Source: Astrobacterium formosum
GTDB lineage: Bacteria; Pseudomonadota; Alphaproteobacteria; Rhizobiales; Xanthobacteraceae
Direction of reading: 5' to 3'
Assembly: GCA_030848545.1 (NCBI GenBank)
Contig: JAVDCA010000010.1
Location: forward strand, 1-64,000
DNA length: 64,000 bases
The position numbers and the translations under genes were made by a program. The notes beneath the pieces are model-generated. The model worked only from the letters and a program-made list of their open reading frames with translations, was not told the origin of the DNA and did no database searches. Position 1 is the stretch's first letter; the number at the start of each line of letters is the position of its first letter. This document shows, one piece after another, positions 16,697 through 24,574 of this stretch.

Positions 16697-16724
16697 CTAT
16701 GTACTTGATTTTTCGGGGGAAAAA

Positions 16725-16799
16725 TGGTGGGCGCGGCTGGGATCGAACCAGCGACCCCTACGATGTCAACGTAGTGCTCTCCCGCTGAGCTACGCGCCC
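16725..16799 (-). tRNA. tRNA-Val (anticodon GAC)
   Basis: A complete cloverleaf reads on the minus strand: acceptor GGGCGCG pairs with CGCGCCC, the D arm starts TAGCTCAGC, the anticodon stem CTACG/CGTAG carries the loop TTGACAT (anticodon GAC, valine codon GTC), and the T arm has GGTTCGATCC. CCA is encoded at 16727-16725. Its 3' end faces the island integrase. Confidence 0.97.
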
Positions 16800-16879
16800 G
16801 TGCCCCGAAGGGCGTTCTCCTATATCGATTTGCGTCGGCGCCGGCAAGCGTTGCGGCGACATGAAATCTTGGCGGCAGA

Positions 16880-17239
16880 TCAGGCCGCCAGGACCTTCTG
16901 GACCTCGTTGACGAGGTCGCGAAGATGGAACGGCTTGGACAGAACCTTGGCGTGCTTGGGGGCCGACGAATCCGGGTTGAGGGCGACCGCCGCAAAGCCG
17001 GTGATGAACATGATCTTGATGTCGGGGTCGAGCTCAGCGGCCCGGCGGGCGAGCTCGATGCCGTCCATCTCCGGCATGACGATGTCGGTCAACAGGAGCT
17101 CGAACGGCTCCTCACGCAGCCGCTGGTAGGCTGAAAGACCGTTGTCATAGGAGATGACATGGTAGCCGGCATTCTGCAGCGCCTTGACGAGAAAGCGTCG
17201 CATGTCCGTGTCGTCTTCCGCGAGCAAGATTTTTGTCAT
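16880..17239 (-). CDS. cpdR: CpdR-like single-domain response regulator
   Basis: A 119-residue receiver-only protein. Asp-Asp near the N-terminus (LLAEDD), phospho-acceptor Asp in 'LLLTDIVMPEMDG', Thr in 'FITGFAAVAL' and Lys in 'LSKPFHLRDL' are all present. Sequence and length match CpdR of alphaproteobacteria, which, unphosphorylated, localises the ClpXP protease to the pole for cell-cycle proteolysis (for example of CtrA regulators and PdeA) and is controlled by the CckA-ChpT relay. ATG 17239 gives the usual MTKILL start; GTG 17245 is the alternative. It marks the first core gene beyond the island. Confidence 0.92.
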   Translation of the reverse strand: MTKILLAEDDTDMRRFLVKALQNAGYHVISYDNGLSAYQRLREEPFELLLTDIVMPEMDGIELARRAAELDPDIKIMFITGFAAVALNPDSSAPKHAKVLSKPFHLRDLVNEVQKVLAA

Positions 17240-17564
17240 ATCCACGGCTCATGGCTCCGTCCGTCGGCGGACATCCGTCGGCTCAACCGGGCGCGCGGCG
17301 CTCCGGTGTCCACCCGTCGTCCTAAATCCCATAAGGCGGGCTCCGGGTAAACATCGCGTGAACCCGGGCGCCGAACCCCATTGCGCCATGTGGCTGTGGA
17401 TATTCGCCATCTGGCCGCCGGCCGCACGGGCATCGCGGCACTTGGCAGAGCCGGCGCCGGCATGGAAAATGCGTTTTATCAGCCTCTGGTTTAGATGTCC
17501 GTCCTAAGCAACATGGCGTTTCCGCTGCCGCCCCTCTCCGCCCGCCGAGCGAGTGCCGTACCCC
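17240..17564. other. Divergent promoter region, cpdR / N-formylglutamate amidohydrolase
   Basis: About 320 GC-rich bases that must hold the promoters of both divergent genes. No repeat, RNA gene or clear operator was recognised. Confidence 0.4.
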
Positions 17565-18452
17565 ATGCATGACTTCCGCCGCGAGCTTGATCCTCCGTTC
17601 GATGTTTTGGAGCCCGATCACTGGCGCGGGCCGGTGGTATTCAATTCGCCCCACAGCGGCAGCGTCTATCCGGACACCTTCCTGCAGGCGGTCCGCCTCG
17701 ACATCGCGGCCCTGCGGCGCTCCGAGGACAGCTTCGTGGACGAATTGTTCATCGGCGTGGTGGAACGCGGCTATCCGCTGATGCGAGCGCATTTCCCACG
17801 CTGCTATGTGGACGTGAACCGGGAGCCCTACGAACTCGATCCGCGCATGTTCGACGGCCGCCTGCCTTCCTTCGCCAATACGCGTTCCATGCGCGTGGCC
17901 GGCGGGCTCGGCACCGTCGCCCGCGTGGTCGGCGACGCCCAGGAGATTTACGACCAGCGCATCCCGGTCGACGACGCCCTCGCCCGCATCGAAAGCCTCT
18001 ACAAACCCTATCACCGCTCGCTGCGCCGCCTCGTCAACCGCGTCCATGGCGACTTCGGCGCCGCCGTTCTGCTCGACTGCCATTCCATGCCGTCAACGAC
18101 CCAGAACCGGGACGAACGCCCGCGCGCCGATTTCATCCTCGGCGACCGCTACGGGACGAGCTGCGTCCCCGCCGTTGCTGCAGCCATCGAGGCGGCGCTG
18201 CGCGGCCACGGCTTCACGCTCAGCCGCAACAAACCCTATGCGGGCGGCTTCATCACCGAGCATTACGGCAACCCGGCCGCCGGCCTGCACGCCATCCAGC
18301 TCGAACTCAACCGCGCCCTCTACATGGACGAGCGGCGCTACGAAAAGCTGCCCCAGTTCGACCAACTGGCGGCGATTCTCGAAGGGCTCGCCGACGCGCT
18401 TGCCGAGCTGCCGCTGGAGGAATTGCGGCCCTACCGCGCTGCGGCAGAATAG
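17565..18452 (+). CDS. N-formylglutamate amidohydrolase family protein
   Basis: A 295-residue enzyme of the N-formylglutamate deformylase family (HutG type), which hydrolyses N-formyl-L-glutamate to glutamate and formate in one branch of histidine degradation. Family motifs are 'VVFNSPHSGSVYP' near the N-terminus, 'RCYVDVNREPYELD', the metal-binding 'LLDCHSMP' and 'GGFITEHYG'. No other hut genes are in the window, so it may act on another formylated or amidated acid. The start is ATG 17565 or GTG 17553; neither has a strong ribosome site. Confidence 0.85.
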   Translation: MHDFRRELDPPFDVLEPDHWRGPVVFNSPHSGSVYPDTFLQAVRLDIAALRRSEDSFVDELFIGVVERGYPLMRAHFPRCYVDVNREPYELDPRMFDGRLPSFANTRSMRVAGGLGTVARVVGDAQEIYDQRIPVDDALARIESLYKPYHRSLRRLVNRVHGDFGAAVLLDCHSMPSTTQNRDERPRADFILGDRYGTSCVPAVAAAIEAALRGHGFTLSRNKPYAGGFITEHYGNPAAGLHAIQLELNRALYMDERRYEKLPQFDQLAAILEGLADALAELPLEELRPYRAAAE

Positions 18453-18793
18453 CCGCCGAGAGCCCACATAACAGCCATGCGCATTCCGCATAACTGTGAA
18501 ATTGTCGGAGCGCCACAGCGTCAATCCGTAAAATGAACGTGCCGCGCCCGGGCTCCCGATCCAAATAGGCCCAAGAAAAAGGCCGCCACGCATGAATGCG
18601 GGCGGCCCAAGTCTAGGGAGGAAACGCCCAAGGAGGGCGGCAACAACGCGAGCCATCGCGTTATCGCACCGCAGCAATATGCCACCGCGCCGCACAAAAC
18701 GCAAGTCCGGGGAGCGGAATCGCCAGCGCCCGGCTGCATGGCACCCTTGCGACATTGATGGGCCGACGGGAATGGATGTGCGCCCTGCTCCCG
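18453..18793. other. Convergent intergenic region
   Basis: About 340 bases between two converging genes. Apart from the minus-strand terminator at 18575-18607, no gene or repeat was recognised. Confidence 0.4.
18575..18607 (-). terminator. Rho-independent terminator of the MFS transporter gene
   Basis: Read on the minus strand, GGCCGCC and GGCGGCC pair around an inner CGCAT/ATGCG stem and are followed by five T. It lies about 190 bases after the transporter stop codon. Confidence 0.75.
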
Positions 18794-20059
18794 TCAGGCC
18801 GACCGGCCCTCGGTGAGAGGATCGCGGGCGGACCGATAGACCGCGACCGCGGCGAGCAGGATCAGGCCCTGCAGGGCGAACACGGTGCGATAGGCATCGA
18901 GCGGATAGACGCCCTCGGGAGCGGCGAACAGGCCGATCACGAAGCCGCTCAGCGACTGCACGATGAAGGCCCCGCCCATGGACCCCATGTTCAGGAGCGT
19001 CATGCCGCGACCGACCAGATGGGGCGGAAACAGCGATTTGCCGTGGGCGATCATCAGGGACGTGTAGGCGAGGCAAAAGCCGAACAGGGCGAGCCAAACC
19101 GGCAGCAGGCCAGAAGGCAGCCTGCCCGCGATGGCGACAACGCCGAAGAGAAGCGCCGAGGAGACGGCGCCGATGGTCACGCCCGGCTTGTAGGCGCCGA
19201 AGAGGCGATCCGCGAAGCCGAACACGAACAGGCCGATGATCTGGGTGAGCGCCGGAATGAGCAGGAGTGTGCCGCGCTGGGTCAACCCGTAACCGTAGAC
19301 ATGCGTCAGGTAAGGGCCGCCCCATAGGCCGACGAACAGCACGAAGCTGGCGTGGGTGACGAAATGGATGACGAACAGGCATCCGACCGACCGCATGCGG
19401 GCGGCGGCGCGAATGCCGGCGACGCTCTCGGCGAGTGTTTCACGATGTTTGACCTCACCATGCTTGGCGCCATCGGGCAGCGGCGGTTCGTGCACGAAGA
19501 CGGCAAGCAGGAGCCCCATGAGAGCCATACCGGCGCCGATGACGACGAACGAGGACCGCCAGCCGATCGCCGATGCCGCGACGGCGAGCGGCGCCGTCGC
19601 CAAGAGGGTGCCGATGCTGCCGACCGCCATCTGCAGGCCGGCCAGGGACGCAAAGCGCTCCGGCGGGAAGCGGCGGGCGTAGAGAGCGAGCGGCGCCATC
19701 AGGTAGCAGGACGTGCCGGCGCCCATCAGGATACGGGCGGCGATCAGCACGGCCGGATTGGGCGCCACCGCAAACAGGAGACAGCTCGCGACCACAACTC
19801 CGGCGCACGCGATCATGCAGGCCTTGGGGCCCCAGCGGTCGATGGCGATGCCGAGCGGCAACTGCATGGCCGCGAAGGCGAAGAAATACGAACTCGCCAG
19901 GATGCCGAGCTCGGCGGCCGAGATCGACAGTTCGCGCGCCAGATCGGGCGCAATGACCGCGATGCAGTTGCGCAGGAGCTGGCTGAAGACATAGGCCGCC
20001 GCCGAGGTCGCCACCATGGCGCCCGCGGTCCCGACCGCTGATGTACGAAAGAACGTCAT
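18794..20059 (-). CDS. MFS transporter
   Basis: A 421-residue inner-membrane permease of the major facilitator superfamily with about 12 hydrophobic segments. Family motif A appears after helix 2 as 'GIAIDRWGPKACM', and 'RILMGAGTSCYLM' is the helix 4 to 5 region. A cytoplasmic loop in mid-protein (HGEVKHRETLAE) separates the halves. The substrate cannot be told. ATG 20059 starts MTFFRTSAV; the frame is open further upstream to 20206, but that part is translated from the 13-bp tandem repeats and is not protein-like. It is divergent from the histidinol-phosphatase gene. Confidence 0.88.
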   Translation of the reverse strand: MTFFRTSAVGTAGAMVATSAAAYVFSQLLRNCIAVIAPDLARELSISAAELGILASSYFFAFAAMQLPLGIAIDRWGPKACMIACAGVVVASCLLFAVAPNPAVLIAARILMGAGTSCYLMAPLALYARRFPPERFASLAGLQMAVGSIGTLLATAPLAVAASAIGWRSSFVVIGAGMALMGLLLAVFVHEPPLPDGAKHGEVKHRETLAESVAGIRAAARMRSVGCLFVIHFVTHASFVLFVGLWGGPYLTHVYGYGLTQRGTLLLIPALTQIIGLFVFGFADRLFGAYKPGVTIGAVSSALLFGVVAIAGRLPSGLLPVWLALFGFCLAYTSLMIAHGKSLFPPHLVGRGMTLLNMGSMGGAFIVQSLSGFVIGLFAAPEGVYPLDAYRTVFALQGLILLAAVAVYRSARDPLTEGRSA

Positions 20060-20124
20060 GTGGACCCGGACCGCCGGCCGCAACCATCGGCAGGCGTCGT
20101 GGTCGCACGGATGCCGGCGACCGG

Positions 20125-20195
20125 CAAGTCCTTGAGGCAAGTACTTGGGGCAAGTACTTGGGGCAAGTCCTTGGAGCAAGTCCTTGGGGCAAGTA
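20125..20195. repeat. 13-bp tandem repeat, five copies, with palindromic units
   Basis: Units begin at 20125, 20138, 20151, 20164 and 20177, with a partial sixth at 20190. The consensus is CAAGTACTTGGGG; copies 2 and 3 are identical, the others carry C for A or a G/A exchange. CAAGTACTTG is itself a perfect palindrome. The array lies between two divergent starts and may be a variable repeat or a multi-site operator. Confidence 0.85.
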
Positions 20196-20287
20196 CCGTT
20201 GCCCACGAAGCCGCTCTCCTATACAGGCTCTGGACCCCCAGCGTGCTCCCCTTTGCGCCACATGGCATGACGACAAGGATTCAATCG

Positions 20288-21073
20288 ATGACGGCGGTGG
20301 ATCTGGCGGCATTCGTCGACGAACTTGCGACAGCGTCGGGTGAAGCCATCCTGCCGTTCTTCCGCACCTCCTTAGGGGTCGAGGACAAGAGCCGCGGCGG
20401 CGCCTTCGATCCCGTCACCGCCGCCGACCGCGGCGCCGAGACGGTGATGCGCGCCATGATCCAGCGCAACTTCCCCGATCACGGTATCGTCGGCGAGGAA
20501 TTCCCCGCCGTGCGACCCGACGCCAACTATGTCTGGGTTCTCGATCCGATCGACGGCACCAAGTCGTTCATCTCGGGCCTTCCGGCCTGGGGCACCCTGA
20601 TCGCGCTCACCCGGTCGGGGGCACCGGTGATGGGCATGATGCACCAGCCCTTCATGGGCGAGCGCTTCTTCGGCGACGGCGCCCAGGCGCGCTACCGCGG
20701 CCGGGCGGGCGAACGCAACCTGATGGTGCGCGATTGCGAGAGCTTCGCCGACGCCATCCTGTACACCACCTCGCCGCGGCTGATGAACGCGCAGGATCGT
20801 GCCGCCTTCGGCCGCGTCGAGGACAAGGTGCGGCTGTCGCGCTACGGCGGCGACTGTTACGCCTATTGCATGCTGGCGGCCGGTCACATCGACCTGGTCA
20901 TCGAGACCGGGCTCAAGCCCTACGACATCGTGCCCCTGATCCCGATCATCACCGGCGCCGGCGGCATCGTCACCACCTGGGAAGGCGGGTCTCCGGAAGC
21001 CGGCGGCCGCGTCGTCGCCGCCGGCGACAGGCGCGTGCACGCGGCCGCGATGGAAGTCTTGCGGGGCGGGTGA
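20288..21073 (+). CDS. hisN: Inositol-monophosphatase family protein, probable histidinol-phosphatase
   Basis: A 261-residue Mg-dependent phosphatase. Motifs are 'DPVTAADRGAE', Glu-Glu in 'IVGEEFP', the metal site 'VLDPIDGTKSFI' and the C-terminal 'GLKPYDIVPLIPII' (family: WDxAA-like). Closest in character to the HisN-type histidinol-phosphate phosphatases of alphaproteobacteria, which catalyse the penultimate step of histidine synthesis; a 3'-nucleotidase or inositol phosphatase role cannot be excluded. ATG 20288 is preceded by AAGGA at 8 bases; ATG 20267 is an alternative. Confidence 0.85.
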   Translation: MTAVDLAAFVDELATASGEAILPFFRTSLGVEDKSRGGAFDPVTAADRGAETVMRAMIQRNFPDHGIVGEEFPAVRPDANYVWVLDPIDGTKSFISGLPAWGTLIALTRSGAPVMGMMHQPFMGERFFGDGAQARYRGRAGERNLMVRDCESFADAILYTTSPRLMNAQDRAAFGRVEDKVRLSRYGGDCYAYCMLAAGHIDLVIETGLKPYDIVPLIPIITGAGGIVTTWEGGSPEAGGRVVAAGDRRVHAAAMEVLRGG

Positions 21074-21166
21074 AGAGATCAGCCGACCAAGTGATCCAGC
21101 GCTTCCTTTTCGGGCCCTGATCGCTTTACCTGCGGCTCACAACACGGATCTGGGGCCTTCGCCCAC

Positions 21167-22114
21167 TCACCCGAACAGCGGCGTACCCGGCACGAAGGCG
21201 TCGAAGGCGGCCCAGAACTGTTGGCGGTAGTAGTCCTGCTCCATCAGGATCTCGTGGCGGGCGCCGGAAATCACGAGGTGGGCGCCGGCGCGCAACCGGA
21301 TCGCGAATTCCTCGATCGCCGGAGTCGACACCAGGAGGTCGCGGCCGGCGGCCACGATCAGGATGGGGTGGCGGATCCTGGCCGGAAAGGCCGGGTCGGC
21401 GAACGGCGCCATGGCCCGGAAGGCCGCGTCCGCCCAGGCGATGGTGGGCGAGCCGAGCCCGAGAGCCGGTTCGGCCTCGATCACCGCGGCGGTGCGGGCA
21501 TGGCGCACCGGATCGGACGTCACCCGGTTGCCCACGAAGGCGGAAAGACTCTCCACCGCCGCCGAGCCGCCGGGAACATAGCGCGAGCCGAAGCCGAGCA
21601 GGCGCGACAATCGTGCGATCGTCGGCATGAAACGCATGTGGTTCGAAGGCGGCAGGCCGATCATGGGCGCGGACAGCACCGTGCGGTCGAACCAGCGGTG
21701 GCCGAGCGAGGCCGAATGGATGAGCACGTTTGCGCCCATGGAGTGGCCGAGGGCGAAATAGGGCGGCGGGCAATCGGGCAGCACGACCTCGTTCATGAAG
21801 GTTTCGAGATCGCGCAGGTAGTCGGAAAAATCGCGCACATGCGACTTGTGCGCATCGGCGAGCGGGCGGTCGGACAGGCCCTGGCCACGCCAATCGAGGA
21901 TCGCGGCGGTCAAGCCGCGCGCGCGCAGGTCGCGCACCACTTCGAAATATTTCTCGATGAACTCGGTGCGGCCGGGACAGACCACCACGGTGCCCTTGCG
22001 GCCGGGCGGCGGTTCCCAGCGCGCATAGCGCAGCGAGACGCCGTCGGGCGTCTTGATCGTCGCCGTGACCGCCCCCTCGGGGACCGGATTCGCGGGAATG
22101 GAGACGAGTTTCAT
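21167..22114 (-). CDS. Alpha/beta hydrolase, lysophospholipase-like
   Basis: A 315-residue serine hydrolase of the lysophospholipase/monoacylglycerol-lipase group. The oxyanion region is 'VVVCPGRTEFIEK', the next motif is 'LDWRGQGLSDRP', the nucleophile elbow is 'LGHSMGAN' near residue 142, the acid is probably Asp in 'VAAGRDLLVS' and the catalytic His lies in 'SGARHEIL'. No signal peptide, so cytoplasmic or membrane-associated. It is monocistronic and divergent from hsp20. The natural substrate is unknown; annotation as PldB-type lysophospholipase is from family resemblance. Confidence 0.88.
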   Translation of the reverse strand: MKLVSIPANPVPEGAVTATIKTPDGVSLRYARWEPPPGRKGTVVVCPGRTEFIEKYFEVVRDLRARGLTAAILDWRGQGLSDRPLADAHKSHVRDFSDYLRDLETFMNEVVLPDCPPPYFALGHSMGANVLIHSASLGHRWFDRTVLSAPMIGLPPSNHMRFMPTIARLSRLLGFGSRYVPGGSAAVESLSAFVGNRVTSDPVRHARTAAVIEAEPALGLGSPTIAWADAAFRAMAPFADPAFPARIRHPILIVAAGRDLLVSTPAIEEFAIRLRAGAHLVISGARHEILMEQDYYRQQFWAAFDAFVPGTPLFG

Positions 22115-22251
22115 GGGGCTTTCGGCGGGCTTTCGGCGGGCTTGCCGCCCCGGCGGGCACCGGCCGTTATAGCAGGGCGCGAGGGCCGCTCAACGGCTTC
22201 GGATCACCGATCCCAGACCTCTTTCGGTGATTTTTCTGCTGGCCCCACCCC

Positions 22252-22279
22252 CTTGCGGCGCGCCGCGGCTTTCCTACAT
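22252..22279 (+). promoter_or_regulatory. Predicted RpoH (heat-shock sigma) promoter of hsp20
   Basis: CTTG (22252-22255), a 17-bp spacer, then CCTACAT (22273-22279). This fits the alphaproteobacterial RpoH consensus as I know it (CTTG-N17-CYTATNT) with one mismatch. The position would give a leader of about 90 nt that contains the ROSE element. Confidence 0.65.
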
Positions 22280-22285
22280 CGAAGA

Positions 22286-22373
22286 TGCGCCGGCCATTCG
22301 GCGGCGCTCCGATCAGGTCCGGCCCAGACGGGCGGACCGACCGCATGTCGCTCAACGCGAAGGAGGATATGCC
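22286..22373 (+). promoter_or_regulatory. ROSE-type RNA thermometer in the hsp20 leader
   Basis: Three hairpins can be folded. The last (22343-22372) pairs GCAU with AUGC, and UCGCU (22348-22352) with AGGA of the ribosome site AGGAGG (22361-22366), leaving the G of UCGCU unpaired. This is the hallmark UYGCU pairing of ROSE elements, which block translation of small heat-shock genes at low temperature in rhizobia. The middle hairpin (22316-22338) pairs GGUCC/GGACC and GCCC/GGGC around AGAC. Confidence 0.82.
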
Positions 22374-22835
22374 ATGCGTACATTCGATCTTGCTCCCCTC
22401 TATCGTTCCACCGTCGGCTTCGACCGGCTGTTCTCCATGCTCGACCAAGTCTCCGGCTATGACGGCGCCGGCTCGAGCTACCCCCCCTATAATATCGAGC
22501 GAACCGGCGAGAACGCCTACCGCATAACCGTTGCGGTGGCCGGTTTCGGCGAAAGCGAGCTGTCCATCGAGGCCAAGGCCTCGACGCTCACCATCAAGGG
22601 CGAGAAACAGCTCAAGGCCGACGAAAAGAACGGCGAACTGCTCTACCAGGGCATCGCAGCCCGCGCCTTCGAGCGCGTCTTCCAGCTCGCCGACCATGTG
22701 GAGGTCAAGGGCGCCGCGCTCGAAAACGGCCTCCTGCATGTCGATCTGGTACGGGAAGTTCCCGAGGCCATGAAACCGCGCCAGATTCCGATCGGCGGCG
22801 GACGGCCGCAGGTGATCGACGCCAAAGCGGCGTAA
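22374..22835 (+). CDS. Small heat-shock protein (Hsp20/IbpA class)
   Basis: A 153-residue alpha-crystallin-domain chaperone that holds unfolding proteins for DnaK/ClpB. The N-terminal 'FDRLFSMLDQ' is the class A rhizobial start; the crystallin core spans about 38-130, with 'YRITVAVAGF' at its beginning and the conserved 'ALENGLLHVDL' near residue 115. AGGAGG lies 7 bases upstream of ATG 22374. Expression is probably controlled twice: by RpoH at transcription and by the ROSE hairpin at translation. A strong terminator follows. Confidence 0.95.
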   Translation: MRTFDLAPLYRSTVGFDRLFSMLDQVSGYDGAGSSYPPYNIERTGENAYRITVAVAGFGESELSIEAKASTLTIKGEKQLKADEKNGELLYQGIAARAFERVFQLADHVEVKGAALENGLLHVDLVREVPEAMKPRQIPIGGGRPQVIDAKAA

Positions 22836-22911
22836 CGCCGGCGACCTAGGGCCGGCGGCGTAGCCGCCCAAGCATCGGTCCTCGACGGACCCTCCAGCGT
22901 CAAGGACAGGG

Positions 22912-22941
22912 AGCGCCCCGGCACACCGCCGGGGCGCTTTT
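22912..22941 (+). terminator. Terminator of hsp20
   Basis: AGCGCCCCGGC and GCCGGGGCGCT form a perfect 11-bp stem with loop ACACC, followed by a short T-run (TTTT). It lies 77 bases after the hsp20 stop codon. Confidence 0.85.
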
Positions 22942-23017
22942 CGTTTGTCACGGTTCTGCTGTCTCCGAATGGAACCCGACCCTGTCGGGGTCTTCGAACC
23001 CGCAATCGCAGCCTGCC

Positions 23018-23054
23018 AAAAAAAACCGCCGGCCTCGGTTCAGGAGGCCGGCGG
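23018..23054 (-). terminator. Terminator of the minus-strand YdcH gene
   Basis: On the minus strand CCGCCGGCCT pairs with AGGCCGGCGG (10 bp), followed directly by eight T. It lies about 30 bases after the stop codon of the 58-residue YdcH protein. Confidence 0.9.
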
Positions 23055-23085
23055 CGGGGCGTGTTGAATTCTTACGGGGGCGCGG

Positions 23086-23262
23086 TCAGTGTACCGACTG
23101 ATTCTTGATCCGCGCGATTTCATCCTTCAGTTGCAGCTTGCGACGCTTGAGCTCGGCCAATTTGAGATCGTCGACGCCGAAGGTTTGTTGAGCCTCTGCG
23201 ATTTCATGGTCCAGGGCCTGGTGGCGTTGCTCGAGCTCGTCAAGTTGCGCTTGGATGGACAT
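23086..23262 (-). CDS. YdcH/DUF465-family small coiled-coil protein
   Basis: A 58-residue protein read directly from the minus strand: MSIQAQLDELEQRHQALD at the N-terminus and 'LKRRKLQLKDEIARIK' near the C-terminus, the hallmark of the DUF465/YdcH family. It forms a short helical hairpin; its function is unknown. AAGGAG lies 10 bases before ATG 23262. It is divergent from a second family member at 23496. A strong terminator follows. Small size, good start and terminator make it a real gene. Confidence 0.88.
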   Translation of the reverse strand: MSIQAQLDELEQRHQALDHEIAEAQQTFGVDDLKLAELKRRKLQLKDEIARIKNQSVH

Positions 23263-23495
23263 GGCAGGATATCTCCTTCGTCAGATTTTGGCCTGACACC
23301 GAAATTGTGCCATGGGTCCCGTCACAAGTCTGCAATGAACTAATTGTGCACTGCAACAAATCGCCGTGGGTCAATACCGTAACACCCTCGGTGCGTTAAA
23401 AAACCACAGCATTCATGCTATGGTTCCAAGACGTGACCGGGGAGGCAAAATGGCCCCTGCGGCGGTGGTGTTTTTATATTGCAAGGCCGGTGCCG

Positions 23496-23702
23496 ATGAC
23501 GGCGGATGAGGAGATGGAACTTCGCACTCAACTGGCCCGCCTGCGACAGGAACACCGAGATCTCGACACCGCCATCGAGGCACTCCAGGACGTGCCGGGA
23601 TCCGACCTGATCCAGGTTCAGCGGCTGAAGAAGCGCAAGCTGGTGCTGCGCGACCGCATCACGTTCATCGAAGATCAGCTCACGCCCGACATCATCGCCT
23701 GA
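23496..23702 (+). CDS. YdcH/DUF465-family protein, second copy
   Basis: A 68-residue helical protein starting MTADEEMELRTQL, with the family signature 'QRLKKRKLVLRDRI' near the C-terminus. It is longer and more acidic than its divergent neighbour at 23086-23262. ATG 23496 is chosen because the upstream part of the frame (from 23415) is not protein-like and the family starts here; the ribosome site is weak. Paired DUF465 genes are common in this order. Function unknown. Confidence 0.82.
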   Translation: MTADEEMELRTQLARLRQEHRDLDTAIEALQDVPGSDLIQVQRLKKRKLVLRDRITFIEDQLTPDIIA

Positions 23703-23734
23703 GCGGCGTTTTCGCCGGACCCCAGATGGTCAGG

Positions 23735-24424
23735 TCAGCGGCTGCGTTTGCGCGCATACATGGCGGCATCCGCCCGCGCCACCACGTCGGCCGGCCGTTC
23801 GCCGGCTGCGAGCGGGGTGACGCCCGCGGAGGCCCCGACCGACAGCGACGCGCCCTGCCACGGCACGACCAGGGCGGCGATCGCGGCTTCCAGGGACCGG
23901 GCTTTGGCGAGAGCGTCGGCGTCGGCGAGATTCCACAACAGGACCGCGAACTCGTCGCCGCCGAGGCGGGCGACGCTGTCGGAGGCGCGCACCTGCCGGG
24001 TCAGCGTCTCCGCCACCGCGGCCAGGAGGGCGTCTCCGGCGGCATGGCCGTGGACGTCGTTGACGGGTTTGAAGCGGTCGAGATCCACGTAGACCAGCCT
24101 GGCGCTCGCCGGATAGCGGGACAGATAGGCGAGCGTACGCACGAGCTCGCGTTCGAAGCCGCGCCGGTTGAGGACGCCGGTCAGGGGATCGCGCTCCGCC
24201 ATGGCCTCGACTTCGGCGAGCCGGCGACGCATGGCATCGAGTTCCGCCTCCAGGCGGCCGACCTCCGCGGCCAGCCGGGCGGCCCGCGGCGCCTCGCGGT
24301 GGATCGGCTGCGGGTACTCTCCGGCGCCTTCGGCCTCGCCGCGCGCAAACCCTGGTCCTGATGCGGGCCCCGGCGCCGGCGGACGCACGCGCGCTCCCGG
24401 CCGTCGCGCCGGTCGTTCTGCCAT
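23735..24424 (-). CDS. Diguanylate cyclase (GGDEF protein)
   Basis: A 229-residue cytoplasmic protein. An Arg/Pro-rich N-terminus of low complexity (1-45) and a coiled coil (about 50-78, RLEAELDAMRRRLAE) precede a GGDEF domain. The motif RLGGDEF is intact and the allosteric inhibitory site RxxD (RASD) lies at the right distance before it, so active and product-inhibited c-di-GMP synthesis from two GTP is expected. The coiled coil probably mediates dimerisation. ATG 24424 is chosen; the frame stays open to 24781 but would overlap purE on the other strand. Confidence 0.88.
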   Translation of the reverse strand: MAERPARRPGARVRPPAPGPASGPGFARGEAEGAGEYPQPIHREAPRAARLAAEVGRLEAELDAMRRRLAEVEAMAERDPLTGVLNRRGFERELVRTLAYLSRYPASARLVYVDLDRFKPVNDVHGHAAGDALLAAVAETLTRQVRASDSVARLGGDEFAVLLWNLADADALAKARSLEAAIAALVVPWQGASLSVGASAGVTPLAAGERPADVVARADAAMYARKRSR

Positions 24425-24574
24425 GCGGATTAACCCTCGAAGCCCATTCCTCGCGAATCGCGATCCCGGCAGCATAATCGCCGCGCTTGCGCTTGTAAGT
24501 CGGGAGCCCATTCCTATAATCCGCCGCTTCCTTTCGGCCCGACACCGGGCCACCTCCCCGGGAGCACGTTTTCC

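Noticed and set aside
60..16700. Second copy of the tRNA-Val 3' end as island boundary within the window
   Set aside because: No match to the T arm/acceptor sequence was seen by eye left of the integrase; the other end is probably outside.
16606..16995. 129-codon frame across the tRNA gene
   Set aside because: It overlaps tRNA-Val and cpdR; no protein character.
17322..18083. Long minus-strand frame opposite the N-formylglutamate amidohydrolase gene
   Set aside because: A shadow frame typical of GC-rich DNA; the plus-strand product has clear family motifs.
20125..20195. Tandem 13-bp repeat as a CRISPR array
   Set aside because: There are no spacers between units and no cas genes.
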